A stretch of DNA of 5,042 bases from Planctomycetota bacterium (GCA_012519365.1 JAAYQH010000357.1:1-5042), one strand, 5' to 3'. Shown: positions 1-5,042, counted from the first letter of the stretch. The notes: generated by a model not told the origin, from the sequence alone. Translations and numbers: made by a program.

Positions 1-1
1 G

Positions 2-103
2 AGGTGGGACAAAGACAATGCCGAATCGGGGATGGCCTTGGCCAGCGTCTATTACAGCAATCAAGGGGAGGCTTACTGGAAATCAATGCAAAAAGCCGCA
101 TGA
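2..103 (+). CDS. C-terminal end of an unrecognised protein (5' part outside window)
   Basis: The frame starting at base 2 is open from the left edge to a TGA at 101-103. It encodes about 33 residues, beginning RWDKDNAESGMALASVYY and ending AYWKSMQKAA. The residue mix (Trp, Tyr, Asp, Lys, Ala in a helix-like tail) and ordinary codon use look like real coding sequence, whereas the two other + frames give Arg/Gln-rich translations. I do not recognise the family from this fragment and assign no function. It reads in the same direction as the methyltransferase/reductase gene, whose start lies 138 bases downstream. The hairpin at 134-157 and a possible promoter after it suggest that the two are separate transcripts, but this is not certain. 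Confidence 0.6.
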   Translation, partial: RWDKDNAESGMALASVYYSNQGEAYWKSMQKAA

Positions 104-133
104 GCGACAGAACAAAATTTCACGCACCAAGGA

Positions 134-157
134 GCAACATTTTTTGTTTTCTGTTGC
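134..157. repeat. Hairpin-forming inverted repeat, GCAACA/TGTTGC
   Basis: GCAACA (134-139) and TGTTGC (152-157) are perfect inverted repeats around a T-rich 12-base loop. A second, imperfect pairing is possible between ACAGAACAAAA (107-117) and the stretch at 142-154, with two extra T bases. The two structures use some of the same bases and would be mutually exclusive. It lies 31 bases after the stop of the left-edge gene and may help end its transcript. The T tract is in the loop rather than after the stem, so it is not a textbook intrinsic terminator. Confidence 0.3.
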
Positions 158-182
158 AAGTTGTCCCTCGGCCATTTATAGA
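154..182 (+). promoter_or_regulatory. Possible sigma70-type promoter for the methyltransferase/reductase gene
   Basis: TTGCAA (154-159, 4 of 6 to TTGACA) and TATAGA (177-182, 4 of 6 to TATAAT) are separated by exactly 17 bases. Transcription would start near 189 and leave a leader of about 53 bases. Each box alone is weak, and the -35 overlaps the right arm of the 134-157 hairpin. I saw no SAM or cobalamin riboswitch-like fold in the short leader, although such elements are common before methionine genes in other bacteria. Confidence 0.3.
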
Positions 183-196
183 AGAGGTTTAGGTTT

Positions 197-235
197 ATGC
201 GGAAGTTCGGTATGATTCCACTTGATTTTTCCTGA
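197..235 (+). CDS. Possible 12-codon leader ORF upstream of the methyltransferase gene
   Basis: ATG at 197 opens a short frame, MRKFGMIPLDFS, closed by tandem stops TGA (233-235) and TAA (236-238). The stops end 3 bases before the ATG of the next gene, and both ORFs are in the same frame. AAGAGG at 182-187 lies 9 bases before the ATG and AGG at 191-193 lies 3 bases before it. The downstream gene has no visible Shine-Dalgarno sequence, so ribosomes ending here could feed its start. If transcription begins near 189, the better ribosome site is not on the mRNA, which weakens the case. It may be a chance ORF. Confidence 0.25.
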   Translation: MRKFGMIPLDFS

Positions 236-241
236 TAAGAT

Positions 242-2098
242 ATGTCTAAAAATCCATTAACTGACAAACTGACCCGCGGAATTGTGATCGGTGACGGGGC
301 CATGGGCACCCAGCTTTATCAACATGGGGCGTTTTTGAATACGTGTTTTGACGAGTTGAATCTGACACGTCCGGATTGGATCGAGCGCATTCACAGCGAG
401 TACATCGAAGCCGGCAGCGATTTTATCGAGACCAACACCTTTGGCGCCAATCCGGTCAAACTGGTACGATTCGGCCTGGCGGAAAAATGTGTAGCCATCA
501 ACACCGAAGCGGTTCGTATTGCCCGTCGCGCAGCGGCAAACCATGAGGTGATGGTGGCCGGGGCCGTCGGGCCGTTGGGGCTGGACAACCCCTTGCCTAC
601 GGCTGAACAGGCCGAGCAAAGTCGGGCGGCCTTTGCGGCCCAGTGTGAGGCGCTGGCGGCAGCGGGAGTGGATTTTTTCCTGTTTGAAACATTTACCGAT
701 GTCGCTGAATTGCTAAACGCCATTGAGGCAGCTGGCCGGTATCCGACGATTCCGATTGTGGCCCAATTGACCTGTACGGAGCATTTTGAAACGCCGTTTG
801 GGACGCCGATTGACCAGGCCATTGCCCAACTGTCAGCCTGCGAAGGTGTTACAGCGGTGGGGTTGAACTGTTCGATCGGGCCGTCGGATATGCTCGAGGC
901 GCTCAAACGCATCGTCGGCTCCACCGACAAGCCCATTTCCATCCAGCCCAACGCCGGTTTGCCACGACGGGTGGAAGGGCGAACCCTGTATATGTGCACG
1001 CCGGAGTATATGGCTGAGTATGCCAAGCGGTTTTTTGAGCATGGTGCCCGTATCATCGGCGGCTGCTGCGGAACCACCCCCGAGCATATCCGCCAGATAG
1101 TTAAGGCTGTTCGTCCCCTTGACAGAGCGGTTTCGCCAAAGGCCCCCGGCAAGGTGGTTGTCCGTCAGGCGGTCATCGAGCCGGCCTTTGAGCCGATTCC
1201 CCTGGCCGACAAAAGCCGTCTCGGGCGCAAATTGGCCGAGCATAAACCCATTACGTGTATTGAACTGACTCCGCCGCGGGGCGTGGATCTTAGCCGGCTG
1301 CTGGACAATGCCCGACTTTGTGCCGAGCACGGCATCGATGCGATCAACATTCCCGACGGCCCGCGGGCCAGCGCCCGATTGTCGCCGCTGGTCACTGCGC
1401 TGAAGATTGAACAAACCATCGGCATTGAAACGATTTTGCATATTTGCTGTCGTGACAAAAATCTCATCGGCCTGCAATCCGACTTGCTCGGCATTCATGC
1501 GGTCGGGCTGCGGAATGTGCTGCTGATTACCGGCGATCCGCCCAAGCTGGGGGAGTACCCTGACGCGACGGGGGTGTTCGACCTGGATTCGGTGGCCCTG
1601 ACACAGGCGGCTTTCAATCTCAACACCGGACGCGACATTGCGGGTAACGCGCTGCCTCAGCCTCTGGCGCTGACGCTGGGGGTAGGGGCCAATCCGGTCG
1701 CGTCCGATCTGCATCGCGAAATTGACCGCTTTCGGCTCAAGGTTCAAGCCGGTGCTGAATACGCCATTACCCAGCCGGTTTTTGATACGGAGATGTTTTT
1801 TGCGTTCCAGGCGTCGGTGGAAGACTGTGCCATTCCGTTTATCGCGGGCATCTGGCCGTTTACCAGTTATAAAAACGCCGAGTTTATGGCCAATGAGGTC
1901 CCCGGCGTGGTCGTGCCCGAGGCGCTGTTGCAGCGGATGGCCAAGGCGAAAACCGCAGAGGATGCCAAAAAAATCGGGATTGAAATCGCTCACGAAATGA
2001 TCGCGACCCTTGCGCCGCACGTGGCCGGTTTTGCCGTCAGCGCGCCGTTCGGCAATGTTCGGCTTGCCCTGGCGGCGCTGGGACGGCTGCATCTGTAG
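242..2098 (+). CDS. Bifunctional homocysteine S-methyltransferase / methylenetetrahydrofolate reductase
   Basis: This 618-residue cytoplasmic enzyme resembles the YitJ type of Bacillus. Residues ~10-292 form a homocysteine S-methyltransferase barrel: GDGAMGTQLYQ (17-27), FETFTD (148-153), GLNCSIGP (207-214) and GGCCGTTPEH (273-282). Cys210, Cys275 and Cys276 are the expected zinc ligands that bind homocysteine thiolate. After a linker (~293-330), residues ~335-612 form a MetF-type flavin reductase: ELTPPRGVD (341-349, Glu341 matching the MetF catalytic Glu), LLITGDPP (427-434) and TQPVFD (510-515). The protein would reduce 5,10-methylene-THF to 5-methyl-THF and make methionine from homocysteine. 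No cobalamin-binding or activation domain is present, so the methyl donor used by the first domain is not settled by sequence. The start is fixed by TAA at 236-238 in frame just upstream and gives the usual short N-terminus, but no clear Shine-Dalgarno precedes it. It ends 30 bases from the convergent MBL-fold gene. Confidence 0.93.
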   Translation: MSKNPLTDKLTRGIVIGDGAMGTQLYQHGAFLNTCFDELNLTRPDWIERIHSEYIEAGSDFIETNTFGANPVKLVRFGLAEKCVAINTEAVRIARRAAANHEVMVAGAVGPLGLDNPLPTAEQAEQSRAAFAAQCEALAAAGVDFFLFETFTDVAELLNAIEAAGRYPTIPIVAQLTCTEHFETPFGTPIDQAIAQLSACEGVTAVGLNCSIGPSDMLEALKRIVGSTDKPISIQPNAGLPRRVEGRTLYMCTPEYMAEYAKRFFEHGARIIGGCCGTTPEHIRQIVKAVRPLDRAVSPKAPGKVVVRQAVIEPAFEPIPLADKSRLGRKLAEHKPITCIELTPPRGVDLSRLLDNARLCAEHGIDAINIPDGPRASARLSPLVTALKIEQTIGIETILHICCRDKNLIGLQSDLLGIHAVGLRNVLLITGDPPKLGEYPDATGVFDLDSVALTQAAFNLNTGRDIAGNALPQPLALTLGVGANPVASDLHREIDRFRLKVQAGAEYAITQPVFDTEMFFAFQASVEDCAIPFIAGIWPFTSYKNAEFMANEVPGVVVPEALLQRMAKAKTAEDAKKIGIEIAHEMIATLAPHVAGFAVSAPFGNVRLALAALGRLHL

Positions 2099-2117
2099 GC
2101 CGTGCCGCCCGGTACAG
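2093..2117. terminator. Weak hairpin between convergent genes
   Basis: CTGTA (2093-2097) pairs with TACAG (2113-2117). CCG (2100-2102) can pair with CGG (2110-2112), leaving a 2-base bulge and a 7-base loop. It spans the stop codon of the methyltransferase/reductase gene and lies in the 30-base gap before the convergent MBL-fold stop. There is no T tract on either side, so it may only stall polymerase or protect 3' ends. It is a weak candidate. Confidence 0.2.
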
Positions 2118-2128
2118 CTGAGCGGTTG

Positions 2129-2980
2129 TTATTGAAGGTTGCAGCGATCCATCAGAAACGTAATTTTTTTGAACGTCGCCTCCGACAGTGCTTTGCGAAG
2201 CATCTTTTTAGCCTGGCCGACGCTGGTCCGTCGAGACAGATGCGTAATGATGATGTGTTTGTTGTTCATCCGCTCCAGCAGGGGGGCGAATTCGTCGATG
2301 TGCATATGACGGCCCGCATCGGCTCGACCGACATGTTCATCGGAAAAGAAGGTGCATTCGGCAATCAGAATCCTGCTGTTGGCTACATCGTCCAACCGGG
2401 AATAATCCACATAGTGCGTATCGCCCAGATAACTGACCAAGGGAATCTGAATGGGGGTGTCGATGATGACGCCTTGTTTTTTCAGGTCGACAAGTTCCGG
2501 CCCGGTCAGCCCGCGATAGCGGTCTTTGAGTTTTTTTCGTTTTTCGATGAGGCAAAACCCCACGGCATCCGGTGTGTGTTTGGTTGGAAAGACCCGAGCG
2601 ACCAGATTGGGCTTAATCGAGAACTCGTCGCCCGGACTGACCGGAACCAGTTTGGCCGGGATGCGACTGCCGTCCAACCGTCCCCATCCCTCCAGAATCT
2701 GACGAATCGGTTCAATGGTACTTGGCGGGGTCAGTACCGTACCGGGCGATTGACCGCAAAACGCCCGATGCGACAGGTAATACGCAATACCGGCGGCATG
2801 ATCAATGTGGCCGTGCGTCAATAGGACATGGCTGATGGGAATGACCTGATCCGGTGCCTTGCCGATGTCAAAGCAGACATCCAGTTGCGGCATGGCAATG
2901 ACCGTTTCCTCGCCGCCGACTGAATATCCGTAAATTTCCAAATCATCAATAGTTATATGCGCTAAGTTATGACTGGGCAT
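2129..2980 (-). CDS. Ribonuclease Z-like metallo-beta-lactamase-fold hydrolase
   Basis: This 283-residue protein has no signal peptide and is probably cytoplasmic. It carries the metal-binding set of the metallo-beta-lactamase fold in order: THGHIDH (55-61; His56, His58, Asp60, His61), TKHTP (133-137, His135), LGDTH (185-189, Asp187), AECTFF (207-212), GRHMH (223-227) and ITHLS (245-249, His247). The AECTF segment and final THLS are like RNase Z and its relatives, which cut pre-tRNA 3' ends or other phosphodiester substrates. The stretch between the His135 motif and Asp187 (142-184) is short. It holds a KLKDRYRGLTGP segment but no long exosite arm like that of E. coli ElaC, so a substrate other than pre-tRNA is possible. 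The start at 2980 is supported by AAGGAA 8 bases upstream and a well-formed promoter. It is divergent from the DUF434 gene and convergent with the methyltransferase/reductase gene. Confidence 0.85.
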   Translation of the reverse strand: MPSHNLAHITIDDLEIYGYSVGGEETVIAMPQLDVCFDIGKAPDQVIPISHVLLTHGHIDHAAGIAYYLSHRAFCGQSPGTVLTPPSTIEPIRQILEGWGRLDGSRIPAKLVPVSPGDEFSIKPNLVARVFPTKHTPDAVGFCLIEKRKKLKDRYRGLTGPELVDLKKQGVIIDTPIQIPLVSYLGDTHYVDYSRLDDVANSRILIAECTFFSDEHVGRADAGRHMHIDEFAPLLERMNNKHIIITHLSRRTSVGQAKKMLRKALSEATFKKITFLMDRCNLQ

Positions 2981-2988
2981 TCTCAGGG

Positions 2989-2994
2989 TTCCTT
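2989..2994 (-). promoter_or_regulatory. Ribosome binding site of the MBL-fold gene
   Basis: AAGGAA on the minus strand lies 8 bases before the ATG at 2980. It fixes the start and is the best-placed Shine-Dalgarno sequence in the window. Confidence 0.65.
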
Positions 2995-3006
2995 GTCAAA
3001 AACGGC

Positions 3007-3035
3007 AGTGTAGAAAAATCAGTTCCCCCTGTCAA
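3007..3035 (-). promoter_or_regulatory. Sigma70-type promoter of the MBL-fold gene
   Basis: On the minus strand a perfect -35 box TTGACA (3030-3035) and a -10 box TACACT (3007-3012, 4 of 6) are separated by 17 bases. Transcription should start near 3000, giving a leader of about 20 bases that still contains the AAGGAA site at 2989-2994. An 8-bp palindrome at 3017-3041 covers much of the spacer and overlaps the -35 box, so the promoter looks regulated. Confidence 0.6.
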
Positions 3036-3041
3036 CTGATT
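3017..3041. repeat. Perfect 8-bp inverted repeat, operator-like, in the divergent promoter region
   Basis: AATCAGTT (3017-3024) and AACTGATT (3034-3041) are exact reverse complements separated by 9 bases. The centre lies near -29 from the predicted start of the MBL-fold transcript and near -58 from that of the DUF434 transcript. A dimeric regulator here could block the first promoter and possibly activate the second. No candidate regulator gene sits next to it, and a chance repeat or RNA hairpin is not excluded. Confidence 0.4.
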
Positions 3042-3051
3042 CCTGAGCGGG

Positions 3052-3080
3052 TTGTGCCAAAATGTCGCCGGTGGTATAAT
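3052..3080 (+). promoter_or_regulatory. Extended -10 promoter of the DUF434 gene
   Basis: TGG followed by TATAAT (3072-3080) is an exact extended -10 element. TTGTGC (3052-3057, 3 of 6) lies 17 bases upstream as a weak -35. The predicted transcription start, 6-7 bases after the -10, falls at or next to the A of the ATG at 3087, which implies a leaderless mRNA. Confidence 0.55.
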
Positions 3081-3086
3081 AAGGAG

Positions 3087-3815
3087 ATGCCTGATAAACG
3101 CTCTCATCGCGGCCCCGACCCGCAGGATGCCAAGCTGTTTGCCAAACAGCACCTTGGGCGACTGCAGGAGGCAGTTTTTGATATGAATTGGCTCTTAAGT
3201 CGGGGCTATGCCGAAAAATCCGGTCTTAAGCTCGTCGGCGACCGCTACCGCCTGACCGAACGCCAGCGTACAGCGGTGATGCGGTGTGCCTGCTCGCAGC
3301 AGCAGCGCCGAAAACGCAAGCACTCTGAAGTCTCTGCCAAAGATCTATCCGGCAGGCCCGTTGCCCTTGACGGTTATAACGTGCTGATTACCGTGGAAGC
3401 GGCTTTGAGTGGGGCGGTGCTGTTTAAAGGCGCCGACGGCTGCATTCGCGATCTGGCCGGCATCCACGGCACCTATCGCAAAGTTGAGGAAACCCTGCCG
3501 GCGATTGGCTGTATCAAGGAGGCCTTGGAGCGTCTTGGCGTTCAAGATGTTTTATGGCTGCTGGATAGTCCCGTTTCCAATTCAGGCCGACTCAAGCAGC
3601 TTATCGGCGAGTGGACCGATCGAGACAACCTGAAATGGCAGGTCCAATTGGCCCAAAACCCCGATAAAGCGTTAATCACCACCGATCGCATTATCCTCAG
3701 CAGCGACAGTGCCGTGCTGGATCGCTGCGGCCATTGGTTTAATTTCATTGCCTATGTGCTTTGTGAACTGCCCGGCCCCCCGGCAGGGCCATGGCTGATT
3801 GACTTGTCGGGTTAG
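3087..3815 (+). CDS. DUF434 domain-containing protein of unknown function
   Basis: This 242-residue soluble protein has no signal peptide or membrane segment. The N-terminal part (~8-70) is DUF434-like: HRGPDPQDAKLF (7-18), WLLSRGYAEKSGLKLVGDRY (35-54) and the RQRTAVMRCAC segment (59-69). The C-terminal part (~90-230) holds VALDGYNVL (92-100), KGADGCIRDLAGIHGTYRKV (114-133), WLLDSPVSNSGRLK (157-170) and ITTDRIILSSDSAVLD (197-212). No biochemical role is established that I know of. The DGYN and later Asp-rich motifs recall PIN/NYN nucleases, but that is inference. I chose ATG 3087 because the family normally begins just before RGP-P-D and because the TATAAT at 3075-3080 places the transcript start there. 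GTG 3054 in the same frame would add 11 residues but overlaps the promoter. AAGGAG abuts the ATG with no spacer, so it cannot work as a normal ribosome site. Confidence 0.8.
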   Translation: MPDKRSHRGPDPQDAKLFAKQHLGRLQEAVFDMNWLLSRGYAEKSGLKLVGDRYRLTERQRTAVMRCACSQQQRRKRKHSEVSAKDLSGRPVALDGYNVLITVEAALSGAVLFKGADGCIRDLAGIHGTYRKVEETLPAIGCIKEALERLGVQDVLWLLDSPVSNSGRLKQLIGEWTDRDNLKWQVQLAQNPDKALITTDRIILSSDSAVLDRCGHWFNFIAYVLCELPGPPAGPWLIDLSG

Positions 3816-3824
3816 ATCCCTGAT

Positions 3825-3851
3825 TGACCGCGACGGCAGGCGGTTATTTTT
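3825..3851 (+). terminator. Intrinsic terminator after the DUF434 gene
   Basis: TGACCGC (3825-3831) pairs with GCGGTTA (3840-3846) to give 7 pairs with one G-T wobble and an 8-base loop. Five T bases follow (3847-3851). It begins 10 bases after the DUF434 stop. Its right arm contains the stop codon of the convergent cupin gene and its T tract lies in the last cupin codons, so the terminator is embedded in the 3' end of the opposite gene. The stem is modest in strength. Confidence 0.5.
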
Positions 3852-4194
3852 GGTACGCAATCGGTACTAAGCAGATAAAACGAGCACAGGACGAGGGGGA
3901 GGGATTTTTGAATTGATGCTGTTCGTCGGGGGCGACCAGCACCACATCGTTCGGCCGAAGTGGTTTTTCGCCGTTCAGGCTGACAAGTGCCACATCGCCT
4001 TCAAGGATGATGACCTCATGTTCAAACGGGTGCGCGTGAAGCGGTGTGTGTCCGCCGGGGGCAAGTTCGAACAGCCGCATCGCAAACGTCGGAGCCTTGT
4101 CCTGCGGCCCAAACAACACCCGCACGGTCACATCTTTGGCGTCTTGCATTCTGACCGGTTGGGCGGGAACGTCAAACATCGTTTTGATGATCAT
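3844..4194 (-). CDS. Small single-domain cupin protein
   Basis: This 116-residue protein is the usual size for a one-domain cupin, a small beta-barrel. Motif 1 is GGHTPLHAHPFEHEVIILEG (47-66), with His53, His55 and Glu60 as likely metal ligands. Motif 2 lies around NDVVLVAPDEQHQFKN (82-97), with His93 as the fourth ligand. The leading FGPQDKAPTFAMRLFEL segment (28-44) is typical of a widespread family of stand-alone cupins with no agreed substrate, so no reaction is assigned. The same frame is open upstream to 4314, but ATG 4194 gives the usual N-terminus. AAAGG (4205-4209, minus strand) lies 10 bases before it, and a longer start would run into the kinase gene. It follows the kinase stop by 46 bases on the same strand and is probably cotranscribed. 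It converges on the DUF434 gene with a 28-base gap. Confidence 0.85.
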   Translation of the reverse strand: MIIKTMFDVPAQPVRMQDAKDVTVRVLFGPQDKAPTFAMRLFELAPGGHTPLHAHPFEHEVIILEGDVALVSLNGEKPLRPNDVVLVAPDEQHQFKNPSPSSCARFICLVPIAYQK

Positions 4195-4240
4195 TGTCAA
4201 TCTGCCTTTCGGATAAAGATTATGAATAGTCCCCAGCGGC

Positions 4241-5042
4241 TCAGGCCTTCGGCAGCCCGACAAACACTGTCGTTCCCTGGTCGGGGGCGCTTTGCATGCG
4301 AAGCGTCCCCTCATTGAGCTGCAACAGACGGCGGGCGTGGGCCAGCCCCATGCCGCGGCGCCGTCCCGCCGGACACTGCGAGAAGAACGGCTCGGTCGCT
4401 TTGCTCAGTGTTTCGGCGTCCATGCCGCAGCCTCTGTCAGAAATCTTAAGCACAACGGCGGGCGGATTTGCCTGCGGCTCGGCCTCAATGCGAATCGGGC
4501 CATTTTGACCGGGATACGATTGCAGGGCATTGCTGAAAATCTGGGCCAGTGCCTCGGTAACCTGATGCACATCCACATAGACCGACTCGTTGTCATCGAC
4601 GAACGGTTCCAGTTCAAGGCTGTCCAGGTGGTGGCGGGCACAGGTCTTTTCCGCGGCTTTTTGAATCAGTTCGGCCAGGGTAACCTGACGTTTTTCCGGC
4701 GTGGAGGGTTTGGCAAAACTCATCAGGTCGGAAATGATCTGGGCGATTTCTTCGGTGCGCTGCTGAATCTGGCGGAGCATTTGTTTTTTTGTTTCGTCTT
4801 CTTCGGCGGCCATCAGCAGTTGCGCCCGCCCCGAAATTACCGCCAGTGGATTGTTCAATTCGTGCGCGGCGCCGGCGGCCATCTCAGCCAGTGCCTGCAT
4901 CGATTGCGTTCTGGCCAAATCGGTGCGTGTTCGGCGAAGGGTGCCGAGCATCTGCACAAACCGATCGGACAAATCGTCGTGTTTCTGAATGCTCATCGCC
5001 ATTGCTATCGCAAAGGCGGCGATGCGGCAGGCCGTTTCGCAA
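4241..5042 (-). CDS. Sensor histidine kinase, C-terminal catalytic part (5' end outside window)
   Basis: The frame stays open to the right edge; in front of the Met at 5002 it reads CETACRIAAFAIA. The gene therefore very probably starts outside the window, and Met 5002 is internal. Counting from that Met: a coiled-coil-like helix (~11-45), H-box AAHELNNPLAVISGRAQLL (45-63) with His47 as phospho-acceptor, a dimerisation helix to ~97, N-box QIFSNALQS (154-162) with Asn158, G1-box SDRGCGM (188-194), F-box EPFFS (204-208) and G2-box GRRRGMGLAH (213-222). The order fits a HisKA plus HATPase_c kinase that autophosphorylates and passes phosphate to a response regulator, none of which lies here. The segment before the coiled coil resembles the tail of planctomycete kinases with an N-terminal HDOD or similar sensor domain, but that domain is not visible. 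The cupin gene follows by 46 bases. Confidence 0.85.
   Translation of the reverse strand, partial: CETACRIAAFAIAMAMSIQKHDDLSDRFVQMLGTLRRTRTDLARTQSMQALAEMAAGAAHELNNPLAVISGRAQLLMAAEEDETKKQMLRQIQQRTEEIAQIISDLMSFAKPSTPEKRQVTLAELIQKAAEKTCARHHLDSLELEPFVDDNESVYVDVHQVTEALAQIFSNALQSYPGQNGPIRIEAEPQANPPAVVLKISDRGCGMDAETLSKATEPFFSQCPAGRRRGMGLAHARRLLQLNEGTLRMQSAPDQGTTVFVGLPKA

Noticed and set aside
104..241. A SAM or cobalamin riboswitch before the methionine gene.
   Set aside because: The leader is too short and A/T-rich, and I saw no kink-turn-like or B12-box-like conserved segments.
833..2092. Long minus-strand ORF (about 419 codons) opposite the methyltransferase/reductase gene, and a second at 391-1152.
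   Set aside because: Both lie wholly antisense to a gene with clear domain motifs. Their translations are rich in Arg, Gln, Pro and Ser with no recognisable domain, as expected for the opposite strand of a high-G+C gene.
2102..2824. Plus-strand ORF of about 240 codons opposite the MBL-fold gene.
   Set aside because: The opposite strand carries the complete metal-binding motif set, a promoter and a ribosome site. The plus-strand translation has no known motif.
3054..3086. GTG at 3054 as an alternative start for the DUF434 protein.
   Set aside because: The added residues are not like the family N-terminus, and the GTG sits within the predicted -35 box, upstream of the expected transcript start.
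4195..4200. TTGACA on the minus strand directly before the cupin ATG.
   Set aside because: It matches a -35 box but lies next to the start codon, so any promoter using it would begin transcription inside the gene. It is taken as chance.
4195..4314. N-terminal extension of the cupin ORF up to 4314.
   Set aside because: The extra 40 residues overlap the end of the kinase gene and do not resemble cupin sequence. ATG 4194 has a purine-rich site upstream and gives the family's normal length.
1..5042. CRISPR arrays, insertion sequences, tRNA genes, or a defence or toxin-antitoxin system.
   Set aside because: I saw no spaced direct repeats, transposase motifs, terminal inverted repeats or tRNA-like cloverleaf. 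The genes are ordinary metabolic, hydrolase and signalling families plus one DUF434 protein.

Overview
The window is chromosomal bacterial DNA of moderately high G+C (mid-50s percent by eye). It has no mobile element, CRISPR array, rRNA or tRNA that I can see. Several traits hint at Planctomycetota, perhaps Phycisphaerae: a DUF434-type protein, a histidine kinase with a long AAHELNNPLAVISGRAQLL-type H-box and an AGRRRGMGLAH G-box, and a homocysteine methyltransferase fused to methylenetetrahydrofolate reductase. This placement rests on resemblance alone and is tentative.

Layout from left to right: (1) the last ~33 codons of an unrecognised + strand gene, ending at 103; (2) a 138-base leader holding a hairpin, a possible promoter and a 12-codon upstream ORF in the same frame as the next gene; (3) a + strand gene (242-2098) for a bifunctional homocysteine S-methyltransferase/methylenetetrahydrofolate reductase; (4) a - strand gene (2129-2980) for a ribonuclease Z-like metallo-beta-lactamase-fold hydrolase; (5) a 106-base divergent intergenic region with two back-to-back sigma70-type promoters and a perfect 8-bp inverted repeat; (6) a + strand DUF434 gene (3087-3815) followed by an intrinsic-terminator-like hairpin; (7) a - strand small cupin gene (3844-4194); (8) a - strand sensor histidine kinase gene (4241 to beyond the right edge), of which only the C-terminal half lies here.

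The metabolic gene is self-contained: one protein can make methyl-THF from methylene-THF and pass a methyl group to homocysteine. The MBL-fold gene and the DUF434 gene are divergent neighbours. The first belongs to a nuclease-like family. The second has a conserved acidic/Asn pattern that suggests, by inference only, a PIN/NYN-like nuclease fold. The kinase and cupin genes are 46 bases apart on the same strand and probably share a transcript.

I found no clearly new multi-gene system. The most informative parts are the 2980-3087 intergenic region (well-formed promoters, operator-like palindrome, probable leaderless DUF434 mRNA) and the DUF434 protein itself.
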